This document shows, one piece after another, positions 22,113-34,440 of a stretch of DNA of 64,000 nt. The stretch is from Emydura subglobosa (lineage: Eukaryota > Chordata > Testudines > Chelidae). Where the stretch lies: the NCBI GenBank assembly GCA_007922225.1, contig ML679946.1, positions 93,563,614 through 93,627,613 of the forward strand. Direction: 5' to 3'. Position 1 is the first letter of the stretch; every line of letters begins with the position of its first letter. A program made the translations under genes and the position numbers. The notes under the pieces are model-generated. The model had not been told where the DNA came from and made no database searches. It worked only from the letters and a program-made list of their open reading frames with translations.

Positions 22113-24045
22113 ATTGATTCCGGACCACGGGTAAGTGAGCAGCTGTAGGAATTATGCTCTCCTTGATACAGAACTGCCAGAATTTCATTGCTTCTTGATA
22201 AAGCTGTTTGGAGCGTGCTCCTCCCTACTTGTCCACAAAATACTGGTTCTGGTATTGTCAGTGAGTATATGAACTGCGCCCTGAAATGATCCCGGAAGGT
22301 TTGGCAGGCATTGTGAAAGGCTTATCATTCCAAGACATTGATATGGGGAGAATCTTCAATATCCCCAGATGTGTTCCCCAACCTACTGAAGAGTTATCAG
22401 TGACTATAGTCCAGGTTGGAGGAGGACAAGCGAATGCAACAACTTGTCCACCACTGTAGGGAATGAAGGATTGACTGAGGCACTCTGACGAACTTGTCCA
22501 ATGATTGCCAACTCAGGTGACAGACGAACTTCAGCCACGCATGAAGGGGATGAAGACACAGTCTTGCATTCAAGGCTACCAAAGTGCTTGTGGCCATACG
22601 GCCTTGTAACTTTAGGCATGCATGAACCATAGTCAAGGGTTGAGACTGTAGTGTCAGAATAATTGGCAAATTGCTAAAAACTATTTGTTCAGCAGAAATG
22701 CTCTCAAATTTGTAGAAATTAGTAGGGCCACAATGAATTTGATTTTTAGAGTTGGTATTAATGTTGATTTCCCTATGTTCAGATGAGACCCAGATGCTCA
22801 GAGATACATAATGTGAACTGGACATGAAAGAGGATTATGTTTGGCAAGATATGAATTCCCTTTTCTCTGAAGTATGCTGTCACTACAGACATGCATTTGG
22901 TAACAATGTCTGGATCCAAGGACAGGCCAAAGGGAAGCAGGGTCAAAGGGTGTAATCTGCCACCACAAACCTCCTTTGGCTAAGGAGAATCGCCATGTGG
23001 AAATGGCATCCTGAAGATTCAGGGCAGCAAACCAGGCATCATTTAAAATGGGAAGGATAGATGCTAGGGTGACCTTATGTAAAGTCATGTATCTGATGTA
23101 CTTGTTGAGGCCACGGATATAGACAGGATTCATCTATCCCTTGGATTTGGGGACCAGGAAATAGTGGAAATAAAATCCTCTTCTCTCATGCTGTAGAGGG
23201 ACCTCCCCTATAGCTCCCAAAGTAAGCAAAGTCTGGACCTGCTAAAGAGCAGTGGCTCAGGAGAGGGATCCCTGAAGAGGGACTGGGGAAAGGGAAGCAT
23301 AGACACAATGACATAAACCAATCTCAAGGTGCTAAAGACACATTTGTTTATGTTTATGCATCCCAAGCACTGTACAAGTGACACAGCCTGTCCTTGAACT
23401 GAGGAGATTGGGGCACGGAGGTCATGACTGGAATTTTGTCCCAGTTCTGAAAGTCAAAATGGCTGCTTGTTTGATGATGGTGGAGGGCAAGCTTCCTGTT
23501 TAAAATTAGACCCAGAAGATCTACTCTGTAATCTACGTCTTTTCTAGGAGAAATCCTGTTGTCTAATAAGGAAGGCCAACTGCCGGAACAACCCTGAGAG
23601 CAGTATTGCTGCTGTTGCTGAGGAGCCCTGTAATGACACCTTTTGGTGGCTAGGGTATAAACCCTCAGCGAACGTAAAACAGACTGGGACTCTTTAAACC
23701 AATGTAAGGTCTCATCGGTTTTGTCCCCAATAAAAGACCACCAACAAAAGGGCAAGTCCTCTATACTCTACTAAACATCTGGAGCTATAGTGGAATTTTG
23801 CAACCAAGAGGCCCATCTCATGGTTTCAGCTGATGCCACAACTCTAGACGAAGCATTTGCCACATCCAGAGCTGACTGCAACAAAGTTTTGGTCACTAGA
23901 TAGCTCTCCACAATTAATGCCTTAAAGTCTACACTGGAGGCATTTATCTGCATTCTTCAGCCTTCAGGGTCAGGATGATAGCTGCGGCTGGAGTCTTCAC
24001 TCCCCTCTTTGTTGTCCAAACGATTTGGGCTGGTGCCTCTCCCTT

Positions 24046-24377
24046 TAACTATTTGCACCCTACACACACTCATACCCAAAAAGCAATTAATCGAGATGTT
24101 TTTAGATTTAATAGTACAAGGTTCAGAAAAAGAGCAAAATGGAAAAACCTAACAAAATGGAGTCCACTTATGTCAAGCAATAAAGAAATTCATCATTAAA
24201 CAATATTATACTCTAGACAAAAACCTTTGTTATATCAGTCTTAAGAACAGAAAGGAAACATCTATGTACCTCTATTTCTAGTTTACTCAGACAATTAAAC
24301 AAAGAATGTGATTTGCCTACACAATTCTTAGTGTTGGCTCACACTATGAAACATAGAAATCTTCTGTGGCTCAGAAG
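24046..24377. other. Gap between DIRS copies 2a and 2b
   Basis: About 330 bp of AT-rich sequence separates the two DIRS fragments. I do not recognise it. It may be old intron or a further insertion. Confidence 0.4.
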
Positions 24378-26600
24378 ATAGACATATGGAAATACACATC
24401 CTTTAAGTCAAGGGCAGCACACCATTCATCAAGACCCTGGGAGGGGATGATGGAAGCCAGAGAGACAATGTGAAACTTCAACTTCTTCAAGCAACACAGG
24501 TCTGAGGGCTTGTATAAGGGCTTGCACCTCCCAGATGAGAAGTTGCTTGTGAGAAGGGTCTTTGATGGATGGATATGGGGGGTGGGAAGGTAGGAATGAA
24601 ACAAATTGGATGGTGTACCCGACTTCTACAGTACTTAACACCCATTGGTCCAATGTTATAGCAGTCCAGACTGGGAAGAAGGGTGCAAGAAAGTCTGAAA
24701 ATAAAGGGAAGGCTAGATCTTGGGTAAAGGCTGGTAAAGGCCTTTAAGCCCAGGTTTGTGGCTACCCACTTGAGCAGCTCTTGGTGCACTCTAAAGTCAT
24801 CTTGTAGGATAGTGGTGGGAAGCACCACTACTGCCTCATCTGGCAAGGATGATGCTGATGCCAGCAAGGGTGGACGGGTGAGTTCTTCCTCCCTCACTGA
24901 CCCCATCTGGGGCTACTGCAGAAGCCTCAGCATCTTGGTCTGACTCCACATCTAAGTCAGGTGCTGGGGGAGTGGCTGCTGTTGTCTGCCTCTCTGAAGC
25001 TCCTGAGAGCGAATGCTGCATATGTGTCCCTGGAGCAGGAGGAAACCCCCATGATTTCCAAAACTGCCATGGCATGGGCCATTGCTCCTGCGGCCAAGTT
25101 CCCATACAGGTCCCCACAGCTGTTGCAGTGGTCATCTGTCTCTTGGGCACAGCTACTTCTTCCCCTTCCAAATCCGAGAAGCCCTATTTTGGTGACCCTG
25201 GTGGTGCTGATGTCACCTCCACTTCCCCGCTGTACTGGAAGGAGTAGTGTCTCGATACCAGGGAATGGTACTGGGACTTGTCGGGTAGTGCCACGTGTCC
25301 GGAGACCGGCTGCTGTATTCCTGTGACCAACATCAGCATGTCAGGGACTGGTGCTGAGATTCCAGAGATAAGCATCGGTGTTCAGAGGACCAATGCCACA
25401 ACTCTGAGGACCGGTATCATAGGTCTGGACACTGGAGCTGTGAACCTGACTATTGGTGATGTGGCGCTGGGGACTGGTGCTGGAAGTCTGGTGACCACTG
25501 GCTAGGCGTAGGCAGCCTGTGCAGGGCCGGGGAGCAATGTCTTGGTGCTGCAGATCTCTGTGGAGGCCCCACTGCAGGCTTGCCTCTGAATGGCCCCACA
25601 GTTGATGATATTAGCAAGGGGTCCCAATGTGGGGATCTCCCTGCTCGAGGTGTTGGCAGCACAGGAATCGACAGGATGTTCCTGGCCACTTAGAATGCCT
25701 TGGTATGGATGGTACCGTAAGATGCCGGGTGCCCCTCTAGCTCCCAGGAGTCAGCAGTGGGTCTGGGGTTGGGCTGGGAACTCCAAGGGGTAAGGCTGCC
25801 ATTAACCCGAGTCCTGGCAAAGACAAGTGGCCCAATATGGGTCTCGCCTCATCTCCTATGTTCTTTTTGTCCCTCCTTGGTGTCTGTGAGCACCCTCTCC
25901 CAATATGTGTCTTCCTATGTTTCTTCTTTGGCACCAGGACTGGCAATCAGTGCCGGGAGGAACTCAGTGCTAGAGGAGCGCTCAGCACCTATGCTGATAT
26001 ACTTTGCACTGAATCTGAACAACCCCGGCTTGGAGACTGGTCTAAGAGCCAACACCCTTAGAAACGTTCTCAGTCTAATGTCCCATTCTTTTTTAGTGCG
26101 AGGTCTGAACCCTTTACAGATCTTGCATTTATCTCACACGTGAGAGATTTCCAAGCACTTCAGGCCGCTCTGGTGAGGGTCATTCACTGACACAGGTTTC
26201 TTGCATGACACACAAGGTTTGAATCCTAGGGACCGGGGCATGCCCCGTCCCTGGGGCTATGTCCATTGTGGGGTTGTTTCTACGATATAACAGGTAAACT
26301 AAGAGCTACACTAACTAACTTTTAACCATGAGCACTATTACTACAAGGAAAAAAACACTGGGTTAGAAGAGCTTGCCAAAGCAAGAGGATGTTCTCAGCA
26401 CTGTCATGGACAGTAAGAAAGAACAGGGAAGCAGGGAGGCTGGTGGCACCTCTTATACCTGAGCATATGCGCCCAACCCCAGAAGGCACTAGAGACGGCT
26501 CTACACATACCACTGAGGGAAAAATATCCAGTACCGATGCATGTGGCACACACATCTGACATGGAATGGACATAAGCAAGCACTTGAAGAAGTAGTGAAG
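24378..26600 (-). mobile_element. DIRS-type retrotransposon copy 2b (5' part)
   Basis: On the minus strand it starts with a terminal repeat (CTTCAAGTGCTTGCTTATGT from about 26600). It continues with a gag-like Cys/His region (HQSGLKCLEIS..CKICKGFRPRTKKEW, about 26060-26190) and Pro/Ser-rich gag remnants (24836-25700). It ends in the start of the reverse transcriptase: VSLASIIPSQGLDEWCAALD followed by LKDVYFHMSIF at 24371-24604. It is a separate copy from 2a, because both hold this RT motif. Everything after the RT start is missing. Confidence 0.65.
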
Positions 26601-27482
26601 TAAATCACTGTGAGACACTCTGACTCTAGTCATAGGGAGTAAGAAATAACAGGGTTGTCAGTATGCTGCCCTTAAATAGCAAGGGGAGGAGTTAGAGCCA
26701 CATGATGCAAGCGTCTCCCATGGTATTAATAGAGAAATTCTCCGGTCTCTACTTCCTATTTCTGATCTGTATTCTGCATAGGAAAAAATCACTCCACCCT
26801 GAGATGGATGCTGCAGACATTGAGCATACTCAGTAAGAATTTAGGATTTTTAAAATGATGCACTGGAAAAGAGCCAAGTATGTGTGAGGAATCATAGCTC
26901 TGAGATAAATGACGACAGTAAGTATGTGCAAGACTGGTGGTACTGAGAATGTACAGTAAGGGTTGAGAGAGTTAGCTGAGCAGTTTAGCTGGTCAGATCC
27001 CACTCAGACCAGTCACCACTTGTTTGATAGGTCAGACCTGTCAATCAGAATTCTGAGGTAATGGTGAAGATTGAGCATGTGCAAGAGAGGTACCTGCCTC
27101 TAAGAATAAAAAGGTATTTAAAGGGAGAACTACATTGTAGCATAAAAGGCCATCGGCCAGCAACAATTTCAGAATCCAGAATCTGCGCCTGAGAAAGAGA
27201 AAAGCGTTCGGGGAGAGCCAAGAAGCCAGCAAGAAAAGATCAAGAAAAACTGCTGCAAAGAGAGAAAAAAGAATTGAAGCAGAGCTGAGTGACCAGGAAC
27301 AGAACAGCAGCAGCAGTGAATTTTAAAAGGAAACATCAATGGACTTATAGAATAAGCTTAATATTCTTTTAATTATAGTTTAGTAAGTATAATATAGGAT
27401 AATATATAGGTTTAGTGCATGTGTGTTGATAAGAATGTATAAAATTCTGTTATTAATTGCAACATATCTATATGTAAACTTT
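26601..27482 (+). mobile_element. Possible LTR, left part (split by DIRS copy 3)
   Basis: Plus-strand sequence has a GTATTTAAAGGGAGAAC TATA-like motif near 27114, followed by a purine-rich leader-like stretch. The sequence beyond DIRS copy 3 (29538 on) has TTTAATAAAAAGACACTTTG, which looks like an LTR polyadenylation signal. The two could be halves of one LTR. No LTR pair, primer-binding site or coding region is seen, so this is tentative. Confidence 0.3.
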
Positions 27483-29537
27483 AAAGCACTTTAAGATCTC
27501 TTGTCAGATGTTCGAGCAATTAGTTGGTTCTCATTCTCCAAGGATTTCAGTTGTGGGTGTTTGTCCTCTAGTAAATACTGTGTCAACTTGTTGATCTTAC
27601 CATAGTTGTCATGATCATATTTGGCCAGTAGGGTATTATAGTTAGCCACTCTGAACGGCACAGTTGCTGATGAGTATATCTTGCAGCCAAATAGATCTAA
27701 ACTTTTGCTGTTTTTAATCTTGTAGAGTGGACTTTTGTTGTGATTGCTTCTTTCTCTGTTGCACGACATCGACTACCAGGTATTTAGAAGGAGGGTGAGT
27801 GAACAGGAATTCCATGCCCTTTATGGGGACATAATATTTCTTGTATGCACTTTTAAAGGTTGGTGGTGTCAATGTGGGTATTTGCCAAATGGCATCAGTG
27901 GGTTGTATTATTGCATCATTAATGGGCAGTGTGATTTTAGTATTAGCCGATGTATGCAATATCAGTAGGAGTTTATGTTGATTTTTTCCCACCTCCTCTA
28001 AAGCTATTTCTTGGCTTATTGCCATACGTTTAAACAATTCCTGAAACTGTTTAAAGTCATCTGCTGCGGTGGGCAGTGGTGGCATTATTACCTCATCAAG
28101 AGATGAGAATGAGTTATGGGGTGGTGAGATATCCTGTTGTGCGTCCTCATCTATCTCGTCCAGTTTCTCTTCCTGGGTCTCTTGTGGTTCTGGAGATGGT
28201 GAATTCAGTCTATATATATATATATATATATCTGTGGCTGATGCTGTAGGCCGGTCAGACTGGGCTTTGTATTATGCCCACAGGTCTCATGGAGGCCATT
28301 ATGTGGGAAAAGATCTCTGAGAAAACAGTTTAATTTGTTCTATCAACTTTTTCATGGTTTTCTCAATTTGGGCCTGTGATTTCGAGGAGGATACTGACTC
28401 CCTTCTGACCAGGGGCAAGTGTTATGCGGAGAAAACTCATCCTTGAATGACACCATCATTGCTGGAGAGTGGAATGGCGATGGGCGAGACTGATAGTTGT
28501 GATGCCTGCTGCTCGGGTGATACAGTGGTGCCAAAGAGAGGTGAATGTGACAGCGACATATCCTCTCATGTGTGGTGCCGTGGCTGTTGCTTGGTGCCAT
28601 TGACACCACGGTGGTCTTTTCAGTCAGCACATGGTCAGTACTATGGATTTGATTTTTGCCTTCTTCGGTGCCAAAGTTGGTGACGGCATCCATGTCGTGG
28701 TGGTTTTCAGTGCCATCTTGGCCGGTGTCGAGGGTGCCGTGACAGACTCTGGTTTGCAACTCGGCACTGATGACTTCTTGGTGCCGATGGTACTGGAGGT
28801 ACTGGGGGGATCAACTGTTGTCTCCCGTGATGTGGTCAGCACAGGGGGCAAAGACCTGGTCAGAGACCGCTTTCTTTTTGGTGCATCTCTGTTGGGCGAG
28901 GTCAGGACTCTTTTCCTCTTTTCAGTAGAGGTTTGAGCCATGTCCCTATTCTTTTTCCTGGTATCAGATTTGGATATGGGAGGGATTGGGATGGATTCAG
29001 ATATGGGACAGATTCAGGTTGGAGAGATTTCTCCATAAGAATAAGTAGCAGGCGGAGATCTCTGTCTCTCCTGGCTCTTGCCTTAAGGTTAGTGCATTGG
29101 GTACACTTGCCTGGGATATGTCCCTCTCCAAGGCATCTGACACAGAGGGAGTGTCTATCGGAGACAGGGATTGCATCTCTGCATGACTCACATCATTGAA
29201 TCCTGGTGAGTCAGGCATCTTGTGTTGTCTAAGGAGAAATGACCTTCCTCCTCCCCTCTAAATCTATGCCTTATCTTAACTAACTTATCCTATGACTAAA
29301 TCTATAACTAAAATTATCTGGAAAATGAACTATTTTTTACTTTATTCTCAGGCAAGGAGAGTGCTGCAGAGCTTCATGTCAGGCCGGGGATGGTTGAGAA
29401 GGAACTGAGGGGATCTGGCCACATGAGAAGTAGTTGAGATACCAACGGCACTACGAGACACTCTCCGAGCACATGTGGCCTGGACAGGCAACACCTGAAG
29501 TGGAGCACCCACCGAGACAATGCTCGAAGAAGAACTA
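27483..29537 (-). mobile_element. DIRS-type retrotransposon copy 3 (5' end and gag)
   Basis: The minus strand begins with a terminal region ending GTTCTTCTTCGAGCATTGTC (right edge about 29537). A basic, Ser/Thr/Pro-rich gag N-terminal part follows (28624-28941), then the conserved gag core at 27714-28085 and 27491-27769. No RT or recombinase remains. A (TA)n run of about 21 bp lies at 28211-28231. The tall plus-strand open frames here are shadows of gag. Confidence 0.65.
27491..28085 (-). pseudogene. DIRS gag-like core (copy 3)
   Basis: Two overlapping open stretches carry the best-preserved gag of the window. The first has ITLPINDAIIQPTDAIWQIP, then YKKYYVPIKGMEFLFTHPPS. After a frame change the second has SKSLDLFGCKIYSSATVPFR. 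The same LPIN..A..A-W-P block recurs in copy 4 at 39296-39535, which supports one shared ORF1. It is broken by a frameshift near 27740. Confidence 0.6.
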
Positions 29538-29760
29538 TATGCTATTGTATTTTAAGTGCTCTTTAACTTGTAATTAGGGATTTGTGTCTCAGGAATTTTG
29601 TGCCTTGTTTAGGATTTTTAGATTATACTGTAGTATTGGTTACTTTAATAAAAAGACACTTTGTTTTGCAAAGAATACTGCCTTTGTCAATTACTTTATT
29701 GGAAGGTTACATCTCTGTCCGTTAGCGTTTCCTTAACAATCCTAGGAACTTTTATCTCAG
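29538..29760 (+). mobile_element. Possible LTR, right part
   Basis: It contains TTTAATAAAAAGACACTTTG, a likely polyadenylation signal, followed by GCAAAGAATACTGCCTTTGT. It may continue 26601-27482 across DIRS copy 3. The end near 29760 is a guess. Confidence 0.3.
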
Positions 29761-31652
29761 GAAGAACAAACTAAGGGGGCAATAGGCAGATATTATAGCA
29801 ATGTCCCAAAATTCTTTTCTGAAAAGTATAACTTGACATCACATTCCATTTTTTGTCTTAATGAATCCAGATAAAATTTGTTCAAATTTTAAGTGGAAAA
29901 ATATTTCAAAAGTAGAAAGATATTTTTCTGTCATCCTTGAAAACTCCGCTTAAGATCTGATAGACAAACTGGATTCTGTTTGGCTTGTGCATCACCAATA
30001 AAGGTTCTATATACCAAATTCTGCTCTTAGTGACACCTGCACAACCCAACTGGCCTTAGTAGAGTTCGACAGGAGTCACAGAATGCAGGAGTTGACCCAG
30101 AAATTGGAATGCATAGTCAACTATTCCATTGACAACTCATGGGCCAGAGAAATATTCAACATATCTATGGAAGAGTGTGCCACAGCTCTCTAGAGCTAAA
30201 GGGAATAAAAGCTAATTTCATATGCAGATATGACTGAATACACAGAGTTGAGTAAAATGATGCAATTTTTTATTTGGACATTAATCCTTTTGCTTTAGAT
30301 TCCTCTAGAATATAGGAATATTTATTTACTAATTTACAAGGATCAATATTTGTAATGAGACTTGAAAGTGAAAATATCTATGTTTAAGTGCTAAAATTAT
30401 ATATTTATCATTAATAAAAATCAATCATTCTTAGCTGTCTGACCTTCACCTTTTTTATTGCTTACATATAAATTATGGATAGAGAGCAAGGAAAATAAGG
30501 TGATGAATAGGGTAAAGATAAGGAAGACAGAAAAACCGTGATAATGCTTCCCTAAATCACATTATTAATCCCTATATGAAGTATACACAAGTTATCGTCA
30601 ATGAAATCACCATTGCTGACATTTATCCAAAATAATATTTTTAAAATGTATATCACTTATCCAACCATCCTTTTAACCTTGTCCCAGTGTCTACAGCCAC
30701 GCTCAGTGAAAGGCACTGAATTTTTAATAACACACTCCAAAATCCAATGCCTGTCCAGAACTCATTCCATTAAGTCTTCCCTTGACTGCACTGTAACAGA
30801 TTATCATGGGCTCAGATGCCTGAATTGTGCACCAAGAGATGGGTGGGAAATAAAGCAACTACTATGCACTGATTTAGGGGCATTATGAACTGAAGCTTCT
30901 TCGATCTAAAGATGATTTCACCTTGTAAATTTATTTCAAATTACTTTTGCATTACAACTAGTTTAAATACATAAAATATTGCAAAAATTAGTAATATATT
31001 AACTTTTTCATTTCTGATTATTCATCACTTCTTATAACTGATATTTCTTTTGTATACACAGACAATTTTATCCTATTGTATATTACCAGTTGTTTAAGAT
31101 TAGTGTGTGGGCAGCTGTTTTAAGAATTTTTAATCTATAAAACCCATGTCACATGGCCACAAAAGTTTTATTGTGTCTGTATTGTCTAGACATCACATCT
31201 ACAGTGTATAGTTTGTGTGTCTATATACCAACTGAAAACATACAGTCCAACCAAGATGTTCAGTGCTTGACCAGCAACCCAGTAATCTTCCTTATGTCAA
31301 AGGTATATAAGGCATAGTTTTAACTCTTCAATCGAATACATAAAAGCTTGAATTTCTATTAACACTCAAGGTTATATGTCTAATGTGATGTTCATGGCAT
31401 TGAGAATACACCCATTCTTAATCCTTCATCTTTACAGATTCATCAGTGGAAACAATGAACAGTTCTGAACTAGAATGAAAATTCAAAAATGTTACTGACC
31501 TGCTAAATAATTCTAACTCATCTACTAAAACCAAGATAAATCACAGATATCCTCAATATCATAATCAAGGTTAGAACATAAACGATTTCTTTTTGTGACA
31601 TTAAAATATTTTTTCTCTTTGTATGAATTATGACAAAATGAAGAATACTTAC
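29761..31652. other. ASAP1 intron without recognised repeats
   Basis: About 1.9 kb of AT-rich intron. Only short open frames with no recognisable domain are present. Confidence 0.55.
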
Positions 31653-31702
31653 AATTTGGTCTCATAATCCTTCCAGGCTTTATCAAAAGGCTTTTTAAGA
31701 TC
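31653..31702 (-). CDS. ASAP1: ASAP1 BAR-domain exon (4th of 8)
   Basis: A 50-bp minus-strand micro-exon with acceptor TTTCCTAAG and donor GTAAGT. It encodes DLKKPFDKAWKDYETK plus two bases (TT). The first base of the next exon completes Phe, so it ends in phase 2. The region is rich in Lys and aromatic residues, fitting the membrane-facing BAR surface. No translated open frame marks an exon this short; it is recognised from splice borders, phase match and peptide identity. Confidence 0.96.
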
Positions 31703-32057
31703 CTTAGGAAACAGAAAATGCATTAAAATATGTTTATAAACACTTTTAAATTGTAGGTTTAAAACTAAGATATCATTCCAAAAATTATAAATGCCATTTT
31801 TAAAGAGCTTTCCTTTTAAATCTTTTCAAATATTCCTTTCCCATAGCTCTTAAGACAGATATGAAACACATTTTCCAAACGGAATTTTAATTATGCTACT
31901 TCAATTATAGTTAGAAGAATCGGTGAAGATGTGATAATAACAGGTGCCAACATAAGAATCTGGATGCACGGATGGATGGATGAAAAGCAGCTGAAAATTA
32001 GGCAACCCTGGAAACGTTTCCCTGAAGGTAACTCTATATAACTCTCTGAACACTTAC

Positions 32058-32132
32058 CCCTTTAACTCCTTTCAAATCTCCTTTCAAAAGAGAATCCAAA
32101 GTGAAGATAACATTGTGGCTTAAGCCCTGGAG
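32058..32132 (-). CDS. ASAP1: ASAP1 BAR-domain exon (3rd of 8)
   Basis: A 75-bp, 25-codon minus-strand exon in phase 0 at both ends, with acceptor TTCTTAG and donor GTAAGT. It encodes LQGLSHNVIFTLDSLLKGDL followed by KGVKG, the turn and start of the next BAR helix. Because it is symmetrical (75 bp, phase 0 to 0), skipping it would keep the frame, although I see no sign in the sequence that this happens. A CR1 LINE copy on the opposite strand begins about 140 bp upstream in the gene's sense (at about 32272), so little of the original upstream intron separates exon and repeat. Only 355 bp separate it from the next exon. Confidence 0.97.
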
Positions 32133-32271
32133 CTAAGAAAATGAAAAAAAGCACTAGTTGAGTTTAGAGAGCTCTTATAAATACCATGATTTAAACAAAT
32201 ATACTGCACACTATTCTGATGTAGCTGAACCTGTGGCAAAAAAAGATCCACTAATAGGAAATAAAAAGTTA

Positions 32272-33391
32272 ATACGGTCTCACACAGTATTCTTATCAGC
32301 AAGTTAAAAAAGTATGGGTTGGATGAATGGACTATAAAATGGATCGAGAACTGGCTAAAGCATAGGGCTCAACGAGTAGTGATCAATGGCCCCATGTCTA
32401 GCTGGCAGCCGGTCACAAGTGGAGTGCCCCAGGGGTCGGTGCTGCAGCCGGTTTTGTTCAACATCTTCATTAATGATCTGGAATATTGGGTAGATTGCAC
32501 CCTCAGCAAGTCTGCAGATGACACTAAGATGGGGGGAGTGGTAGATACCCTGGAAGGTAGGGATAGGATACAGAAGGACCTAAAGAAACTGGAGGATTGA
32601 GCCAAAAGAAATCTGATGAGGTTCAACAAAGACAAGTGCAGAGTTCTGCACTTAGGAAGGAAGAATCCTATGCACAGCTACAGACTGGGGACCGATGAGC
32701 TAGGCAGCAGTTCTGCAGAAAAGGACCTGGGGGTAACAGTGGATAAAAAGCTGGATATGAGCCAGCACTGTGCCCTGGTTGTCAAGAAGGCTAATAGCAT
32801 ATTGGACTGCATTAGTAGGAGCATTGCCAGCAGATCGTGGGAAGTGATTATTCCCCTCTATTCAGCATTGGTGAGGCCACATTTGGAGTATTGTGTCCAG
32901 TTTTGGGCCCCCCACTACAAAAGGGATGTGGACAAGTTGGAGAGAGTCCAGCGGAGGGCAACAAAAATGATTATGGGGCTGGAGCACAAGAATTATGAGG
33001 AGAGGCTGAGGGAACTAGGCTTGTTTAACCTGCAGAAGAAAAGAAAGAGGGGGGATTTGATAGCAGTCTTTAACTACTTGAAAGGGGGTTCCAGGGAGGA
33101 TGGAGCTAGGCTGTTCTCAGTGGTGGCAGATGACAGAACAAGGAGCAATGGTCTCAAGTTGCAGGGGGGAGGTCTAGGTTGGACATTAGGAAAAAATTTT
33201 TCCACTGGGAGGGTGGTGAAGCACTAGAATGGGTTACCTAGAGAGGTGGTGGAATCTCCATCTTTAGAGGTTTTTAAGCTGCGGCTTGACAAAACCCTCA
33301 CTGGGATTATTTAACTGAGGTTAGTCCTGCTTTGAGCAGGGGGTTGGACTAGATGATCTCCTGAGGTCCCTTTCAACTCTATGATTCTATG
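32272..33391 (+). mobile_element. CR1 LINE copy, nearly intact RT C-terminus
   Basis: Plus strand, antisense to ASAP1. It starts within RT at a CGGTCTCACACAGTATTC motif and ends CTATGATTCTATG, the CR1-type 3' octamer repeat. The frame is open at 32319-32600 and 32616-33227, separated by one TGA at 32598-32600 where the family usually has Trp (LEDW). Visible motifs include SGVPQGSVL and SADDTK, where the usual Phe of F-ADD is Ser. It is 5'-truncated and the best-preserved CR1 in the window. It lies about 140 bp from an ASAP1 exon. Confidence 0.9.
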
Positions 33392-34440
33392 TACATGGAT
33401 GGAAACAGAAGCATTAAAATATAGGAAACCTATGGGCATTCAAGGCAATATGAAAAGTTAAATTAAAATGAGCAGATGAAGGAGGTCCAGAAAATAGATC
33501 AAGTAATTTCCAGTTTCCCTAACAAGCATTAGAACATTAGTCGGGGAGAATTTAGCAAGTACGCTGGCTTCTGGAGCAATGAGACTTTTCTTACAGTTCA
33601 CCAAGCAATAAACAAAAGATGTAGAGCAATTTTAGTTTATTAATTGTTGCTTAAAAAACAACAACCTCAGACTTGAAGTTCATCAGCACCTTTGGGCTCC
33701 ACAGGACTGAACGGAAAAGTTCCACAAAATATGTCAAAAAGTGTATTTTAAGTTGGCATGTTTGTTTATTGTAAAGATGTTTGAAAACAATGCTCTAGAA
33801 TGTGATTCTGGAGCTGATCACAAGCTAGTCTTTGAAAGATATGACTACAGGGAATGAATATGAACTATTATTTAATTATTTATATCTTCATCTAATACAG
33901 TTTGTCAGCATTTTTTTCAAATCCCATCCTTCTTATAACACAGATATTAGAATTAAATATTATCATTGAATACAATGTTGCAGCAATTCAGATGACATCA
34001 ATTCAAGCATTCAGGAATGAATATCTTTACAATGGTCTTGTGTTGTATGTCAGTAAAATGAAATACATACATTTTGGCTTTTCATATCTATACAAAAAGT
34101 GTGTCCTCACATCACTAAAAGAATATCATGAACAGCCATAATATCTTCAACTGCAATTGCATCAACTCTCCTCACTAGTTTGGAGGTGGTTCAAAACTTG
34201 GAAGGGAGACCACACAAGAGTGTTGCTGGTTATTCAGTAAGTGGGATACCTCAGTCCAAAGCAATAATGGAATTAACGTCTCAATATATTTTCTATGCAA
34301 CAAAACTGAGGCCCTTACCATTTTCAGTTATTAGAAGACACAAAGACATTTACCCTGTTGTCTTTAACAAATACCATTATGGGTAACTAAATAAATTTGT
34401 CTTTATCTGATAGCATTTTTTCAGTTCTACCGTTGAAACA
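33392..34440. other. ASAP1 intron without recognised features
   Basis: About 1 kb of AT-rich intron between two CR1 copies. The small open frames at 33902-34141 and 34180-34386 show no domain. Confidence 0.55.

Larger units (their letters stand above)
17970..24045 (-). mobile_element. DIRS-type retrotransposon copy 2a (3' two thirds), carrying two CR1 copies
   Basis: On the minus strand, from right to left: gag end (SSRVVASAETMRWASWLQ, 23771-23953), a Gln-rich region (23354-23755), reverse transcriptase pieces (LASILPILNDAWFAALNLQD near 23000, RT/RNase H-like text at 22397-22825), then sequence leading to a tyrosine-recombinase C-terminus (18428-18613) and a terminal repeat (TTGTTCTTTGAGATG near 17993). 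CR1 copies at 18652-18920 and 20186-22112 split it. Reading frames are broken throughout. The 5' end is missing. Confidence 0.65.

Noticed and set aside
24046..24377. Idea that DIRS 2a and 2b are one element
   Set aside because: Both contain the same RT start (LASI..W-AAL-L-D), so one element would have it twice.
28069..29199. Plus-strand frames of 78 to 105 residues
   Set aside because: They are shadows of the DIRS gag on the minus strand.
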